Assembly (NCBI GenBank): GCA_910588335.1
Contig: CAJUQV010000025.1
Location: 1-49,354 of the forward strand
Length of the DNA: 49,354 bases
Origin: an uncultured Ruminiclostridium sp.
GTDB lineage: Bacteria; Bacillota; Clostridia; Oscillospirales; Ruminococcaceae
Reading direction: 5' to 3'
Within the stretch, counting starts at the first letter, position 1; every line of letters starts with the position of its first letter. The position numbers were made by a program, and so were the translations under genes. Shown here piece after piece: positions 41,791-49,354 of the stretch. Under the pieces are notes generated by a model. It was not told the DNA's origin. It did not search any database and worked only from the letters and a program-made list of their open reading frames with translations.

Positions 41791-42240
41791 ATGAGTTATC
41801 TTTTGAAAACCGCAATAAATATTGAACTGGATATACAATACCTTAAAAATTTAAACAATGACATATGCGATATTACAGACGATGAATTTAATAAATTTGC
41901 CGATAAAAACGGCGTGGTCTGCGATTATGATACATTTGCTTTTACTGCCGCCGAGTCTGATAAGGTGATTGGTGTAATAAGGGGACATTCGTATTACAGC
42001 GAGGTTCATATCGGCGACCTTATCGTACTTGAAAAATACCGCGGAAGGGGCATAGGAACAAAGCTTTTAGAGGCGGTCGAAAGCTTTTTTGCCGGCAAAG
42101 GATTTGATATTATCACTTTAAGCACTTATGAATTTCAGGCTCCCGAATTTTATCGGAAACACGGTTATAAAATTGAATATGTCAGAGTGAATAAGAAAAA
42201 TCACAAGCTGACGAAATATTTTTTGCTTAAGCATATCTGA
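41791..42240 (+). CDS. GNAT-family N-acetyltransferase
   Basis: A 149-residue GNAT protein that would transfer acetyl from acetyl-CoA to an amine. Motif A, which binds CoA, is R84-G-R-G-I-G (EKYRGRGIGTKLLEAV), preceded by the strand IGDLIVLEKYRG, and motif B is FYRKHGYKIEYV. Acceptor unknown; the protein is close to the YhdJ/RimI-like minor GNATs. It starts 5 bp after uxaA with no clear ribosome site of its own, so translation may depend on uxaA. A strong hairpin follows, which probably ends the kdgK-to-GNAT transcript. Confidence 0.85.
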   Translation: MSYLLKTAINIELDIQYLKNLNNDICDITDDEFNKFADKNGVVCDYDTFAFTAAESDKVIGVIRGHSYYSEVHIGDLIVLEKYRGRGIGTKLLEAVESFFAGKGFDIITLSTYEFQAPEFYRKHGYKIEYVRVNKKNHKLTKYFLLKHI

Positions 42241-42249
42241 TGTTATACC

Positions 42250-42284
42250 AATCTTTAATCAAGTTGTAAACTTGATTAAAGATT
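42250..42284 (+). terminator. Perfect hairpin after the GNAT gene
   Basis: 16-bp perfect arms (42250-42265, 42269-42284; AATCTTTAATCAAGTT on the left) with a 3-nt loop, 10 bp after the stop. The stem itself is AT-rich and no T run follows, so it could be a terminator or a repeat element. Confidence 0.55.
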
Positions 42285-42292
42285 GCACCCCA

Positions 42293-42350
42293 ATCACTAA
42301 TCTTTGGTCAGTCATTACTTGTCTATACCTTGACCAAAGATTAGTATTAG
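42293..42350. repeat. Dispersed hairpin repeat, copy C
   Basis: Perfect 14-bp stem CTAATCTTTGGTCA (42297-42310) / TGACCAAAGATTAG (42331-42344) with loop GTCATTACTTGTCTATACCT. The loop matches copies A and B. It lies between the GNAT hairpin and the methyltransferase gene; TATAAA at 42351 follows TTGACC by 15 bp and could serve as a weak promoter. Confidence 0.8.
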
Positions 42351-42376
42351 TATAAATAGTGGAAAGGAAACAATAT

Positions 42377-43306
42377 ATGGATTACAGCAGGAAAATATCC
42401 GAACGTCTTTGGAATCTTCCCGACAAGGGCGAGCTTGAAAGCCGCCGTGAAGAAACCTTTATTGACGACATAATTCAGAAAAGTCATATCGAAAAGGAAT
42501 TGCTTTCTAATCTTGACGGAGTAAAAACCGTATTTGACGGCGGAGCGGGATGCGGCAGATTTTCAATTCTCCTCGCCAGACACGGCTGCGAGGTCACACA
42601 CTTTGACATTTCACAGCCTATGATAGATAAGGCAAAGGAGTTGGCAGAAAAAGAAGGCGTGCTTGATAAAATAACCTTTGTAAAGGGCGCGTTGGAGGAT
42701 TTGAGTGATTTTACGGATAAATCCTTTGATATGGTTATTTCTTTCGACGCTCCCATTTCATATACCTATCCCAATCAGGAAAAAGTTATCGGGGAATTGG
42801 CGCGTATTTGCCGAAAGCAAATTATAATAAGCGTGTCCAGCAGGCTCGGCTACCTTCCCTATCTGTCAAATCCTCTGCAAAAAAATCAGTTTATACTTGA
42901 CGAAAACTGCGGAGATCCCTTTGTGGAATGGTGTATAGCAAACAGAGAAAACGCGGTTAAATCCTTCGGCTTCAATAAAAACAACCTTGCGGAGCTGTGG
43001 AAAAAGGGCCTTATGGGCGGAGAAGAAGAGATTGCGGAATATGAAAAAGGCGGAACGCCTTGGTGCATAACCTACACCTTTATGCCCGACGAACTGGAGG
43101 CCATTTTGATGCGTTTCGGAGTCAAAAACATAAGATTGGCGGGGCCGGGAGCATACGCAAGGACGATACCCAACGAATTGCTTGTAAAAATAATGAAAAA
43201 TCCGAATCAGCGCTCCGAATTTCTGGAATTTTGTTATCAATACGATTCCAATCCGTATGTTTGCGGTATGGGAAAAGATAATCTCCTGGCAAAAGGAGAA
43301 ATGTAA
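42377..43306 (+). CDS. SAM-dependent methyltransferase, class I
   Basis: A 309-residue Rossmann-fold methyltransferase. Motif I is VFDGGAGCGRFS (52-63), motif II THFDISQPM (74-82), then an acidic post-I region and the motif IV-like FDMVISFDAPISY. The C-terminal third (about 200-309) has no obvious family match and probably binds the substrate. I start at ATG 42377, where GGAAAGG lies upstream; the longer frame adds six residues. Target not known; nearby uronate enzymes give no direct hint. It is between two uronate operons. Confidence 0.85.
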   Translation: MDYSRKISERLWNLPDKGELESRREETFIDDIIQKSHIEKELLSNLDGVKTVFDGGAGCGRFSILLARHGCEVTHFDISQPMIDKAKELAEKEGVLDKITFVKGALEDLSDFTDKSFDMVISFDAPISYTYPNQEKVIGELARICRKQIIISVSSRLGYLPYLSNPLQKNQFILDENCGDPFVEWCIANRENAVKSFGFNKNNLAELWKKGLMGGEEEIAEYEKGGTPWCITYTFMPDELEAILMRFGVKNIRLAGPGAYARTIPNELLVKIMKNPNQRSEFLEFCYQYDSNPYVCGMGKDNLLAKGEM

Positions 43307-43385
43307 TTATAATATGTGCTTTTCCCTAAATAACATATGAATTAAAATTGATTTAAAAATTTTATTCAAGAAAGGACTGATACCG

Positions 43386-44780
43386 ATGAAAAACTTTATG
43401 GACAAGGATTTTGTGCTGAAAAACCAAACTGCGCAGACTCTTTATGACAATTACGCAAAGGATATGCCGATCTTCGATTTTCACTGCCATCTGAACATTG
43501 AAGAAATCTACAACGATAAAAAGTTCAGTTCCATCACCGAAGCATGGCTTGGCGGCGATCATTACAAGTGGCGCTTAATGCGGGAAATGGGCGTTGACGA
43601 AAGTTATATAACAGGGGATAAGGGAGATTATGAAAAATTCCTGAAATACGCCGAGGTAATGCCATATGCCATCGGAAATCCCATCTATCATTGGACTCAT
43701 CTTGAGCTTCGCCGCTTTTTCGGCATTGAAGAAATTCTTTCCCCAAAAACCGCCGAATCAATTTACAACAAGACGAATGAAAAGCTTAAAACCCTTACCG
43801 CCCGCACTCTTATAAAAATGAGCAATGTAAAGAAGCTGTTCACCACCGACGATCCCATTGACGATCTGCACTTCCACAAGCTGCTCAAAGAGGACAAGAG
43901 CTTCGACGTTGAAGTTGCTCCGGCTTTCAGACCCGACAAGGCGATAAATATCGAGCTGCCGACATTTGTGCCTTATATAGCCAAATTGGCCGATGCGGCC
44001 GACGTAAAGATAGACGGAATAGACGGTCTTTGCGAAGCCCTGACCAAGAGAATCGAATATTTTGACAGCGTGGGCTGCGTATGCTCCGACCATGCTCTTG
44101 ATGTTGTGATGTATATGCCCGCCGAAAAGGAACAGGTTGACAAGATACTTAAAAAAGCGCTGGCGGGCGACGATCTCACCAAAAACGAGATAGAACAGTA
44201 CAAGGGGTATATTTTGGTGCACTTAGGCAGGCAGTATGCGCGGCTCCGGTGGGTACAGCAGTATCACATAGGCGCGCTTCGCAACAATTCCTCCCGCTAT
44301 ATGAGACTTTTAGGTCCCGACACGGGCTTTGACTCGATAGAGGATCAGACCTTTGCGAAAAAGCTTTCCATGCTTTTGGACACCTTGGACAGCACCGACG
44401 AGCTGCCTAATACAATTCTTTACTGTCTCAACCCGCGCGACAACGAGGTGCTTGCCGCTATAATCAACTGTTTTCAGCATAGCGGCACTGTGGGCAAAAT
44501 GCAGTTCGGTTCCGCATGGTGGTTCAACGATCAGAAGGACGGAATGGAAAGACAGCTTATGGCTTTGTCGCAGGTGGGACTGCTCAGTAAGTTTGTGGGT
44601 ATGCTCACGGACAGCCGCAGCTTCCTTTCTTATACAAGGCATGAGTATTTCAGACGTATTCTTTGTAATATGTTAGGTACGCTTATCGAGGAGGGGGAGT
44701 ATCCCAACGAGGTTGAGTTTGTGGGTGAGATCGTGAAGGATATCTGCTATAATAACGCGGTGAGGTATTTCAGTAAGTAA
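43386..44780 (+). CDS. uxaC: Uronate isomerase, UxaC
   Basis: A 464-residue uronate isomerase that converts D-galacturonate to D-tagaturonate (and D-glucuronate to D-fructuronate). It belongs to the amidohydrolase superfamily: H33-x-H35 in FDFHCHLN is the metal site at the first barrel strand. SDHALDV, LHLGRQYAR-like VHLGRQYARLRW, MQFGSAWWFND and MLTDSRSFLSYTRHEYFRRI near the C-terminus are all typical. AAGAAAGGAC precedes the ATG. It has its own leader and a very strong terminator, closing the pectin locus. Confidence 0.96.
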   Translation: MKNFMDKDFVLKNQTAQTLYDNYAKDMPIFDFHCHLNIEEIYNDKKFSSITEAWLGGDHYKWRLMREMGVDESYITGDKGDYEKFLKYAEVMPYAIGNPIYHWTHLELRRFFGIEEILSPKTAESIYNKTNEKLKTLTARTLIKMSNVKKLFTTDDPIDDLHFHKLLKEDKSFDVEVAPAFRPDKAINIELPTFVPYIAKLADAADVKIDGIDGLCEALTKRIEYFDSVGCVCSDHALDVVMYMPAEKEQVDKILKKALAGDDLTKNEIEQYKGYILVHLGRQYARLRWVQQYHIGALRNNSSRYMRLLGPDTGFDSIEDQTFAKKLSMLLDTLDSTDELPNTILYCLNPRDNEVLAAIINCFQHSGTVGKMQFGSAWWFNDQKDGMERQLMALSQVGLLSKFVGMLTDSRSFLSYTRHEYFRRILCNMLGTLIEEGEYPNEVEFVGEIVKDICYNNAVRYFSK

Positions 44781-44802
44781 AATTTGCGATTAAAGGAACA
44801 GT

Positions 44803-44852
44803 AAAAAAGCCATTACCGTTAGGGGAAAGCCCCTAACGGTAATGGCTTTTTT
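44803..44852. terminator. Bidirectional terminator between uxaC and the lipoprotein gene
   Basis: Perfect 23-bp stem (44803-44825, 44830-44852; AAAAAAGCCATTACCG ... CGGTAATGGCTTTTTT) with 4-nt loop AAAG. A-tract on the left and T-tract on the right serve the two convergent genes. Confidence 0.95.
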
Positions 44853-44880
44853 ACATCTCCAATATCCCCCCAATGTATAT

Positions 44881-46905
44881 TCACTCATTAAAATAAGTCT
44901 CCATCTTCCTATCTGCCTCCTTTATAAACTCATCAAGACCAATCTCACCCCCGCAATACCGACCGAAATCGTCCCAATATATCTCTGAAGGTACCTGAAA
45001 ACATATCTCCCCGTTTTCATACACCGAATAAAAATCGCGTCCCATAGGTGTATCGTCATAAGTGCCTTTATCCTTAAGCATACCCGAATTTCTTTCCGAA
45101 CACATTCCCGCCGCCGCCATTTCGATAAACTTCAGTGTCTCCGACAGCCTGTCGGAATAGGGATTCACACAGATAAACGTACACCGCGCCACCGCTTTTC
45201 CGCTTTCGGAAACGGGCGCCGATACCGCTCTCAGATTGGGGTCTTTTATCAGCTGAATTTGCTGGCTGCGGTAAATATGCTGAATAAAAAGCGCTTCTAC
45301 ATATGTCGGATCAACGTACAGCTGTTCAAACTGCGCCGACATCAAAGCGGAGGACAACGTCGGGTGGAACCTGAACACTTCCTCGGTACAGCGCTCCTTC
45401 AAAAGCTCGGCCATATCCCTGAATATCTCCGTGTCAAAGGAAACGTGATCCGAAAGATAAGAGTTAAGCTGCCCCTCAATCATTCTGTATCTTGTAATAT
45501 CGTAATATTCCGAAACCTCGGACGCCTTTTCAACCGCTTCGATAAACGACTCAAGCTCCGGGGAAAATTTTATTCCCGCTTCCGAACAGTTCTTTTCGTT
45601 ATATATAACTATAGGTATTTCCACGTTCACGGGGAGCATTCGTATACTTCCGTCCTCGTCCGTTACCGCTTCTTTTATGTAAGGGAAACAGCTGTCAAGA
45701 TACTCCTCTACTCCGGGAACATCGTTAAGTGGGTAAAAGCTTCCATTTTCCTTTATGTCGTGAGCCGCGCTCTCGTCGGAGCAAATCATCGCCGCGTCAT
45801 AGTCCGAATCCAAAGAGAGCACCTTCAGCGCGAATCCCTCTCCGCTCAGCTCTTCCCAGCTTACCTCGCTTCCCGCTATAAAAGGCCTGTCGGGGAAATA
45901 ACCATTTGTGATGGCTCGAATCGGCTTCCCGGTGATTTTTATATCCCCGAGATCGTACCTTTCCACCCGCTTTTCCGTCGAAATAACCGTATCGGAGTTG
46001 ATAATCCACACCGACCCGTTTTCCGAAGCGCAAAGCTCCGAGGGGAAATAAGGGAACGCGTTGTTTATGACCCTTACGATTCCCCCTTCTCCCTCCGCCT
46101 TTCCCACCGGAAGCACATGAGGCTCAACGGCGTTGGAACCCAAGAAAACAAACTCGCCACCGCCGCCGTAATATTCCAGATTCGTGATACCTTCCAACTT
46201 GTTGTTAAAACTTTTTTCCTCCGGCTGAGCGTAGTCGGCAAAATAAAACCCCTTTCCCGGCTCGAATGCGTACACCGTGACCTTATCTCCCGAAACGGCA
46301 AAGGAAACGGGAAAATCTATTTCCGAAACAAAGTTTTCCCCGCTTTCGGGATCGATACAGCCCATTTTCTTTCCGGTGTCCGAATAATAAATCTCCCGTC
46401 CGCTGTCCTCGTCATAAACGGGCTCCACCTCTTCCGCCTCCTTGAGGCAGTTGCCTATCCAATAAAGTCTTCCTTCGCAGCCGCCGATTTTGTCTATGCC
46501 GTCAAGTCCTTCAAGCTCACATATTTTCTTGACTTCACCCGTGGCCGCGTCAAAGGAATGTATGGTCACCTTCCCGCTTTTTAACACCGCACCGTAAACC
46601 TTGTTTTCATATACGCAAATGTGTTTTACCTCAAAAGCGCCGTAATTTCCCAGATCCTCAAGCGACGCCCTGGATTTCAGTCCGCCGTCCGACCCGTAAA
46701 CGGAAAGCACCGCCTTTCCCTCGTCGGATTCCAGAGCGTACAACACTTCTCCCTCGGCGGCAATACACTTTGGCTCCTTAGACTGCTCATACACAAAAGC
46801 CGTCGCCGCCTTTCCCGCCGACACATCCACGTCCTTCGAGCAGCCGGAGAAAACAAGCGCCGTCGCCGCGGCGGTTATTACGCAAACAATACATTTCCTT
46901 TTCAT
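44881..46905 (-). CDS. Lipoprotein with propeller and solute-binding domains
   Basis: A 674-residue lipoprotein (lipobox VFSGC, C22). Residues about 35-330 are beta-rich repeats resembling a beta-propeller (EGEVLYALESDEGKAVLSVYG, ENKVYGAVLKSGKVTIHSF, CEGRLYWIGNCL). Residues about 350-674 look like the extracellular solute-binding fold: YDAAMICSDESAAHDIK, NGSFYPLNDVPGVEEYL, MLPVNVEIPIVIYNEK, and a TFICVNPYSDR strand. This combination suggests a surface sensor or a lone binding protein without adjacent permease. It is convergent with uxaC. Ribosome site GAAGGGCG is upstream. The ligand is unknown. Confidence 0.75.
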   Translation of the reverse strand: MKRKCIVCVITAAATALVFSGCSKDVDVSAGKAATAFVYEQSKEPKCIAAEGEVLYALESDEGKAVLSVYGSDGGLKSRASLEDLGNYGAFEVKHICVYENKVYGAVLKSGKVTIHSFDAATGEVKKICELEGLDGIDKIGGCEGRLYWIGNCLKEAEEVEPVYDEDSGREIYYSDTGKKMGCIDPESGENFVSEIDFPVSFAVSGDKVTVYAFEPGKGFYFADYAQPEEKSFNNKLEGITNLEYYGGGGEFVFLGSNAVEPHVLPVGKAEGEGGIVRVINNAFPYFPSELCASENGSVWIINSDTVISTEKRVERYDLGDIKITGKPIRAITNGYFPDRPFIAGSEVSWEELSGEGFALKVLSLDSDYDAAMICSDESAAHDIKENGSFYPLNDVPGVEEYLDSCFPYIKEAVTDEDGSIRMLPVNVEIPIVIYNEKNCSEAGIKFSPELESFIEAVEKASEVSEYYDITRYRMIEGQLNSYLSDHVSFDTEIFRDMAELLKERCTEEVFRFHPTLSSALMSAQFEQLYVDPTYVEALFIQHIYRSQQIQLIKDPNLRAVSAPVSESGKAVARCTFICVNPYSDRLSETLKFIEMAAAGMCSERNSGMLKDKGTYDDTPMGRDFYSVYENGEICFQVPSEIYWDDFGRYCGGEIGLDEFIKEADRKMETYFNE

Positions 46906-47091
46906 TTTCGCCCTTCCTTTCAGGTGTACATATAAATAAAACCGTTCAACGTGCCCAAATGTTACCCAAAATTTAATTTTGCTCTTTTCAACAAACGCCC
47001 TCGCTTTAATTTGTTGATTTTACCGTAAAGATATCCTTCTAATCTTATCCTATATATTTTTCGGTTAAATCGATTTTTTGCATTGTTTTTA

Positions 47092-48177
47092 TTAAGTAAA
47101 TTTTTCTCCCCGAACTCCGCCTTCTTCAACGATAAGCTTATAAAAATCATATTCCCTCCTCTCGTTTCCCGCGTACTTCTCCCCCAAACCGTATAAGCAA
47201 TCTCGGCCGATATAAATATTTTCGAACTGGATCTCTTCATTCATATTAATGAACTCCCCCTCACGGTACACAAACAGATAACCGCCCAACAGTAAATACA
47301 CTTCCCCGTTAAAAACCGTATAGTCCCAAATGGACTTCCCCTTAGGAACCTCTATATCAAACCATTCCCCATTGGTAAGATCAATTATATTAAGCGACCG
47401 TTTCCCTTGAATTCGATAATAATATTTCCCGTCCGAAATACAGTCATTACGTGATATCCCCTCTATCGGAAGCTGATAGCTGTCGCTTCCGTCGGTAATA
47501 AAATAATTTATTCGCCCGTTTCTGTAAGCATGATGGATATAATAACCGTGATAATCCATTATACTGTAGCAGTCATACATAAATATGCTTTCACCCGTGC
47601 TTTCGTCAAGCCTATATACCGCTTCATGGCCGCCGGATTCCTGTAAGTACAGAATTCCTCTGTCGCTTACAAACAAATTTGAAACCGTATAATCCGTAAG
47701 ACAGGTGAGCTTTTCGTTCAATATATCATATGAATACAAATACCCTTGCACGGTTATTAAGTCCAGCGGGTTTAACTGTGAGCCGTTTGACAAAAAATAA
47801 ATCATACCGTCGAGACAATTAAGGCAGTACACTGGCATATCCGCAAGAAGTCTGAGGTTTTCCCCGTCGTAAGAATAAAGATACTGATTGTCCCTGGGAT
47901 TAGCGAAATACACCGCTCTATCGTCATAACAAAAAGGCTGATAACAGCACTCCTTATTATTTACCGCCGAGCTGCCTGTTTTACCCTTAAGTTCTTGAAT
48001 ACCTTTAAATTCGGGAAGAGATTCGGAGGATTGTGTGCTCAATTCAGTTATTGTTTTAGTTACCGTATCTGCAATCACATTATTTTTTTCAAATAAGATA
48101 TTATTTTCTTCTTTATTTTCGCAACCTGATAGTGTTATTATAAAATACAAAAAAAACAATATTATGAAATATTTCAT
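47092..48177 (-). CDS. Beta-propeller-like lipoprotein
   Basis: A 361-residue lipoprotein: lipobox TLSGC with C19, then a linker to about 60. The rest is short beta-rich repeats rich in Tyr and Asp (YLYSYDGENLRLL, GMIYFLSNG, GYLYSYDILNEKL, RINYFITDGSDSY, GEVYLLLGGYLFVY), like the DUF5050/propeller type of secreted proteins. The start is ATG 48177, with GGAGTATAAT before it. It lies downstream of the small Cys-rich protein and upstream of the larger lipoprotein at 44881; similar design of the two lipoproteins hints at shared function at the cell surface. Function unknown. Confidence 0.75.
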   Translation of the reverse strand: MKYFIILFFLYFIITLSGCENKEENNILFEKNNVIADTVTKTITELSTQSSESLPEFKGIQELKGKTGSSAVNNKECCYQPFCYDDRAVYFANPRDNQYLYSYDGENLRLLADMPVYCLNCLDGMIYFLSNGSQLNPLDLITVQGYLYSYDILNEKLTCLTDYTVSNLFVSDRGILYLQESGGHEAVYRLDESTGESIFMYDCYSIMDYHGYYIHHAYRNGRINYFITDGSDSYQLPIEGISRNDCISDGKYYYRIQGKRSLNIIDLTNGEWFDIEVPKGKSIWDYTVFNGEVYLLLGGYLFVYREGEFINMNEEIQFENIYIGRDCLYGLGEKYAGNERREYDFYKLIVEEGGVRGEKFT

Positions 48178-48209
48178 ATTATACTCCAAAAAATTTTTTT
48201 TGAGAAGCA

Positions 48210-48250
48210 GTAGATACGAAAATCGCCGTTCAGGCGATTTTCGTATCTAC
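48210..48250. terminator. Perfect 18-bp hairpin between two minus-strand genes
   Basis: Arms 48210-48227 and 48233-48250 (GTAGATACG ... CGTATCTAC), 5-nt loop GTTCA. It lies 33 bp after the stop of the Cys-rich protein and just before the lipoprotein gene. There is no T tract in that direction, so it may be a terminator or repeat. Confidence 0.6.
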
Positions 48251-48283
48251 TTTGTAAAATCGGTAGATTAGTCGCGTTATTGC

Positions 48284-48607
48284 TCATCTACCATTGCAGT
48301 GTGGATTTAGATGATACCTTTCTTCTTCTATTCCAGCTGATGCCACGATTTGTTGGCAAGAAGTGCAAACATAAGAACAGTTATGAATTCTAACACTAAT
48401 AGTACAGGGTTCCGATATTAATTTACCATCAGTATTGTACATTTTGCATTCATGATTGTCCCAATAATGGGCTGCAAGGCTTGTTCTCGCCTTATATGTC
48501 AAGGCGTGTCTGCATCCGGAATCTTCCGCCCCTATAGGCACGGCAATAGCAGTAGTCATTACAATTGCCACAGCTGCCGAGATTGCTTTTTTAAATGTCT
48601 TTTTCAT
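48284..48607 (-). CDS. Small secreted Cys-rich protein
   Basis: A 107-residue protein with a clear Sec signal peptide (KKTFKKAISAAVAIVMTTAIAVPIGA, cleavage near 27/28). The mature part has seven Cys: 32, 54, 68, 77, 81, 84 and 104. C77-x3-C81-x2-C84 with H99 and H103-C104 looks like a possible zinc ribbon or disulfide-stapled domain. No family is recognised. GGAGG precedes the ATG. Its upstream region has an 18-bp palindrome (48668-48685). It may be an extracellular structural, signalling or antimicrobial peptide, but there is no export or immunity gene next to it. Confidence 0.75.
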   Translation of the reverse strand: MKKTFKKAISAAVAIVMTTAIAVPIGAEDSGCRHALTYKARTSLAAHYWDNHECKMYNTDGKLISEPCTISVRIHNCSYVCTSCQQIVASAGIEEERYHLNPHCNGR

Positions 48608-49196
48608 TGTAAGTCCTCCAAAAACATCAATATTTTAACATCTTTTATAAATCGAATTTTATTAGACTGTTAAAAGCTTTTAACATTTAGGGGTAATTTA
48701 ACAGTGTTTTTTTAAAAATCAACCGTTAATTATGTAAATCAGTCTACCGCTAAACTCCTCTGTTTTCAAGTTTTTCATTCCAAACGGCGCTTCTTTAATT
48801 TTAAATAATAAAGAAGCGCCGGCTTCGGCTTAGCATTTGCCGAAGGTAAATCGTGTCTGTATATATTTTTAACATAATGGTATACAAAACAACGTATAAA
48901 ATCACCTTTTATGTCTCTCTTCCTCAGTTGTCACAACACATAATGTTTTTACAACGGTTGAATATATTTATTATATATTATGGTAAAACAAAAATCAATA
49001 TCCAAATATGCTAAATTATATTATATTTTATTTTTTTACATCAAAATAATATTTTTTTAATTTTAAAAAAATATATTTTCAGAATTTAGTTAAAAAAAAC
49101 ACTAAGTAAATAAAACACAACCTTTTAAATTTTCAATGAATATCTGAGAAGATTTTACCGTTACATAGAAATCGTTCGCTTATCACACTTATTTAT
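48608..49196. other. AT-rich gene-free region with palindromes
   Basis: No gene. It contains the leader and promoter area of the Cys-rich protein with an 18-bp palindrome (48668-48685), two consecutive hairpins (48786-48820, GGCGCTTCTTTA/TAAAGAAGCGCC; 48823-48845, CTTCGG/CCGAAG), and a segment (49143-49168) similar to 9733-9758. From 48960 on it is extremely AT-rich. Confidence 0.6.
48668..48685 (-). promoter_or_regulatory. 18-bp palindrome upstream of the Cys-rich protein gene
   Basis: TGTTAAAAGCTTTTAACA is a perfect palindrome about 60 bp before the ATG, in the promoter region. A site of this kind fits a dimeric repressor. Confidence 0.4.
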
Positions 49197-49198
49197 GG

Positions 49199-49259
49199 TA
49201 TAATTTAAGGACTTGTCGAAATATGTCAAGTCCTTAAAATATATATTGGAGGGAAGATC
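49199..49259 (+). promoter_or_regulatory. Second copy of the recombinase promoter
   Basis: Extended -10 TGGTATAAT (TATAAT 49199-49204), then the AAGGACTTG/CAAGTCCTT palindrome and the TGGAGGGAAGATC ribosome site, nearly identical to the left-hand promoter but in opposite orientation. Confidence 0.8.
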
Positions 49260-49354
49260 ATGGTACTGACAGAAGAAAGAATAACAGAATTTGCGCAGTT
49301 TTTATTAGAGTGTGTTCACATAAAAATAGCGTCAAAAATCATAGCAAGCATAAT
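49260..49354 (+). pseudogene. 5' fragment of a second tyrosine recombinase gene, interrupted
   Basis: The first 17 codons (MVLTEERITEFAQFLLE) match the recombinase at 45-887 with one change (K7 to R). At about base 49310 the match stops and the sequence becomes TGTGTTCACATAAAAATAGC..., unrelated to codons 18 onward of the intact gene. The reading frame stays open to the window's end but no longer encodes the recombinase. An inserted element starting there, or a gene fusion, would explain it. The rest lies outside the window. Confidence 0.75.

Noticed and set aside
6639..42350. Hairpin repeats as a CRISPR array
   Set aside because: Three copies 9-27 kb apart with no regular spacers and no cas genes.
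42331..42356. A promoter carried outward by every copy of the hairpin repeat
   Set aside because: TTGACC is present in all copies but spacing to a -10-like hexamer is 15-16 bp and the hexamer is poor in copies A and B; copy B would face away from its neighbour gene.
45259..46584. 441-codon plus-strand frame opposite the large lipoprotein
   Set aside because: Antisense to a gene with signal peptide, lipobox and ribosome site; basic, unnatural composition.

Overview
The window looks like chromosomal DNA of an anaerobic, spore-forming Bacillota, most like a gut or rumen Clostridia member (Oscillospiraceae/Ruminococcaceae type). Reasons: strong AGGAGG-type ribosome sites and TTGACA/TATAAT promoters, a cotJABC spore-coat/Mn-catalase operon, LplB/YtcP-type sugar ABC permeases, a VTC/DUF4956 pair, and a full set of genes for eating plant pectin. 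No rRNA, tRNA or CRISPR array is evident.

Layout. (a) 45-948: a tyrosine recombinase gene facing left, with a long palindrome over its -10 box. The same promoter and first 17 codons recur inverted at 49199-49310, where the second gene copy is cut off. (b) 1.1-5.5 kb: a very AT-rich four-gene operon (TGT-like zinc protein, SIR2-family NADase, YwgA/Panacea-like protein, PD-(D/E)XK nuclease-like protein) with a consensus promoter. It lies next to a 3' scrap of a second cotJC gene and is my best candidate for an undescribed anti-phage system. (c) 5.5-15.4 kb: mixed housekeeping genes: cotJABC, an orphan acyl carrier protein, a beta-propeller protein, a GH27 alpha-galactosidase, a possible ADP-ribosyltransferase-fold protein, VTC + DUF4956 membrane pair, a chemoreceptor, an AraC regulator. 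(d) 15.7-44.8 kb: a large pectin/oligogalacturonide utilisation locus. (e) 44.9-48.6 kb: two large lipoproteins and a Cys-rich secreted peptide on the minus strand.

How region (d) works together (inferred from named families). A lipoprotein binding protein (19974) and two permeases (17804, 18881), powered by MsmX-type ATPases (23756, 36275), import oligogalacturonides. None of the degrading enzymes here has a signal peptide, so breakdown is cytoplasmic: CE8 pectin methylesterase, GH28 polygalacturonase, GH105 unsaturated glycuronyl hydrolase, GH4 alpha-galacturonidase. Saturated galacturonate goes UxaC > UxaB > UxaA to 2-keto-3-deoxygluconate (KDG). The unsaturated product goes KduI > KduD to the same KDG. 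KdgK and a KDPG aldolase (fused to a VOC domain) finish to pyruvate and glyceraldehyde-3-phosphate. A MATE and an AEC transporter, a GNAT acetyltransferase and a methyltransferase are embedded in the gene string. Five uncharacterised multi-TM proteins surround the ABC importer.

Non-coding structure is rich: a three-copy hairpin repeat with a compensatory stem change, a cloverleaf-like folded spacer after the binding-protein gene, a second folded spacer whose closing stem overlaps the Shine-Dalgarno of the first ATPase gene, and a shared motif (TATCCGnnTTGTCCATAAA) 57-59 bp upstream of the -10 boxes of two pectin operons. All functional statements are from reading the sequence alone; no database search was run.
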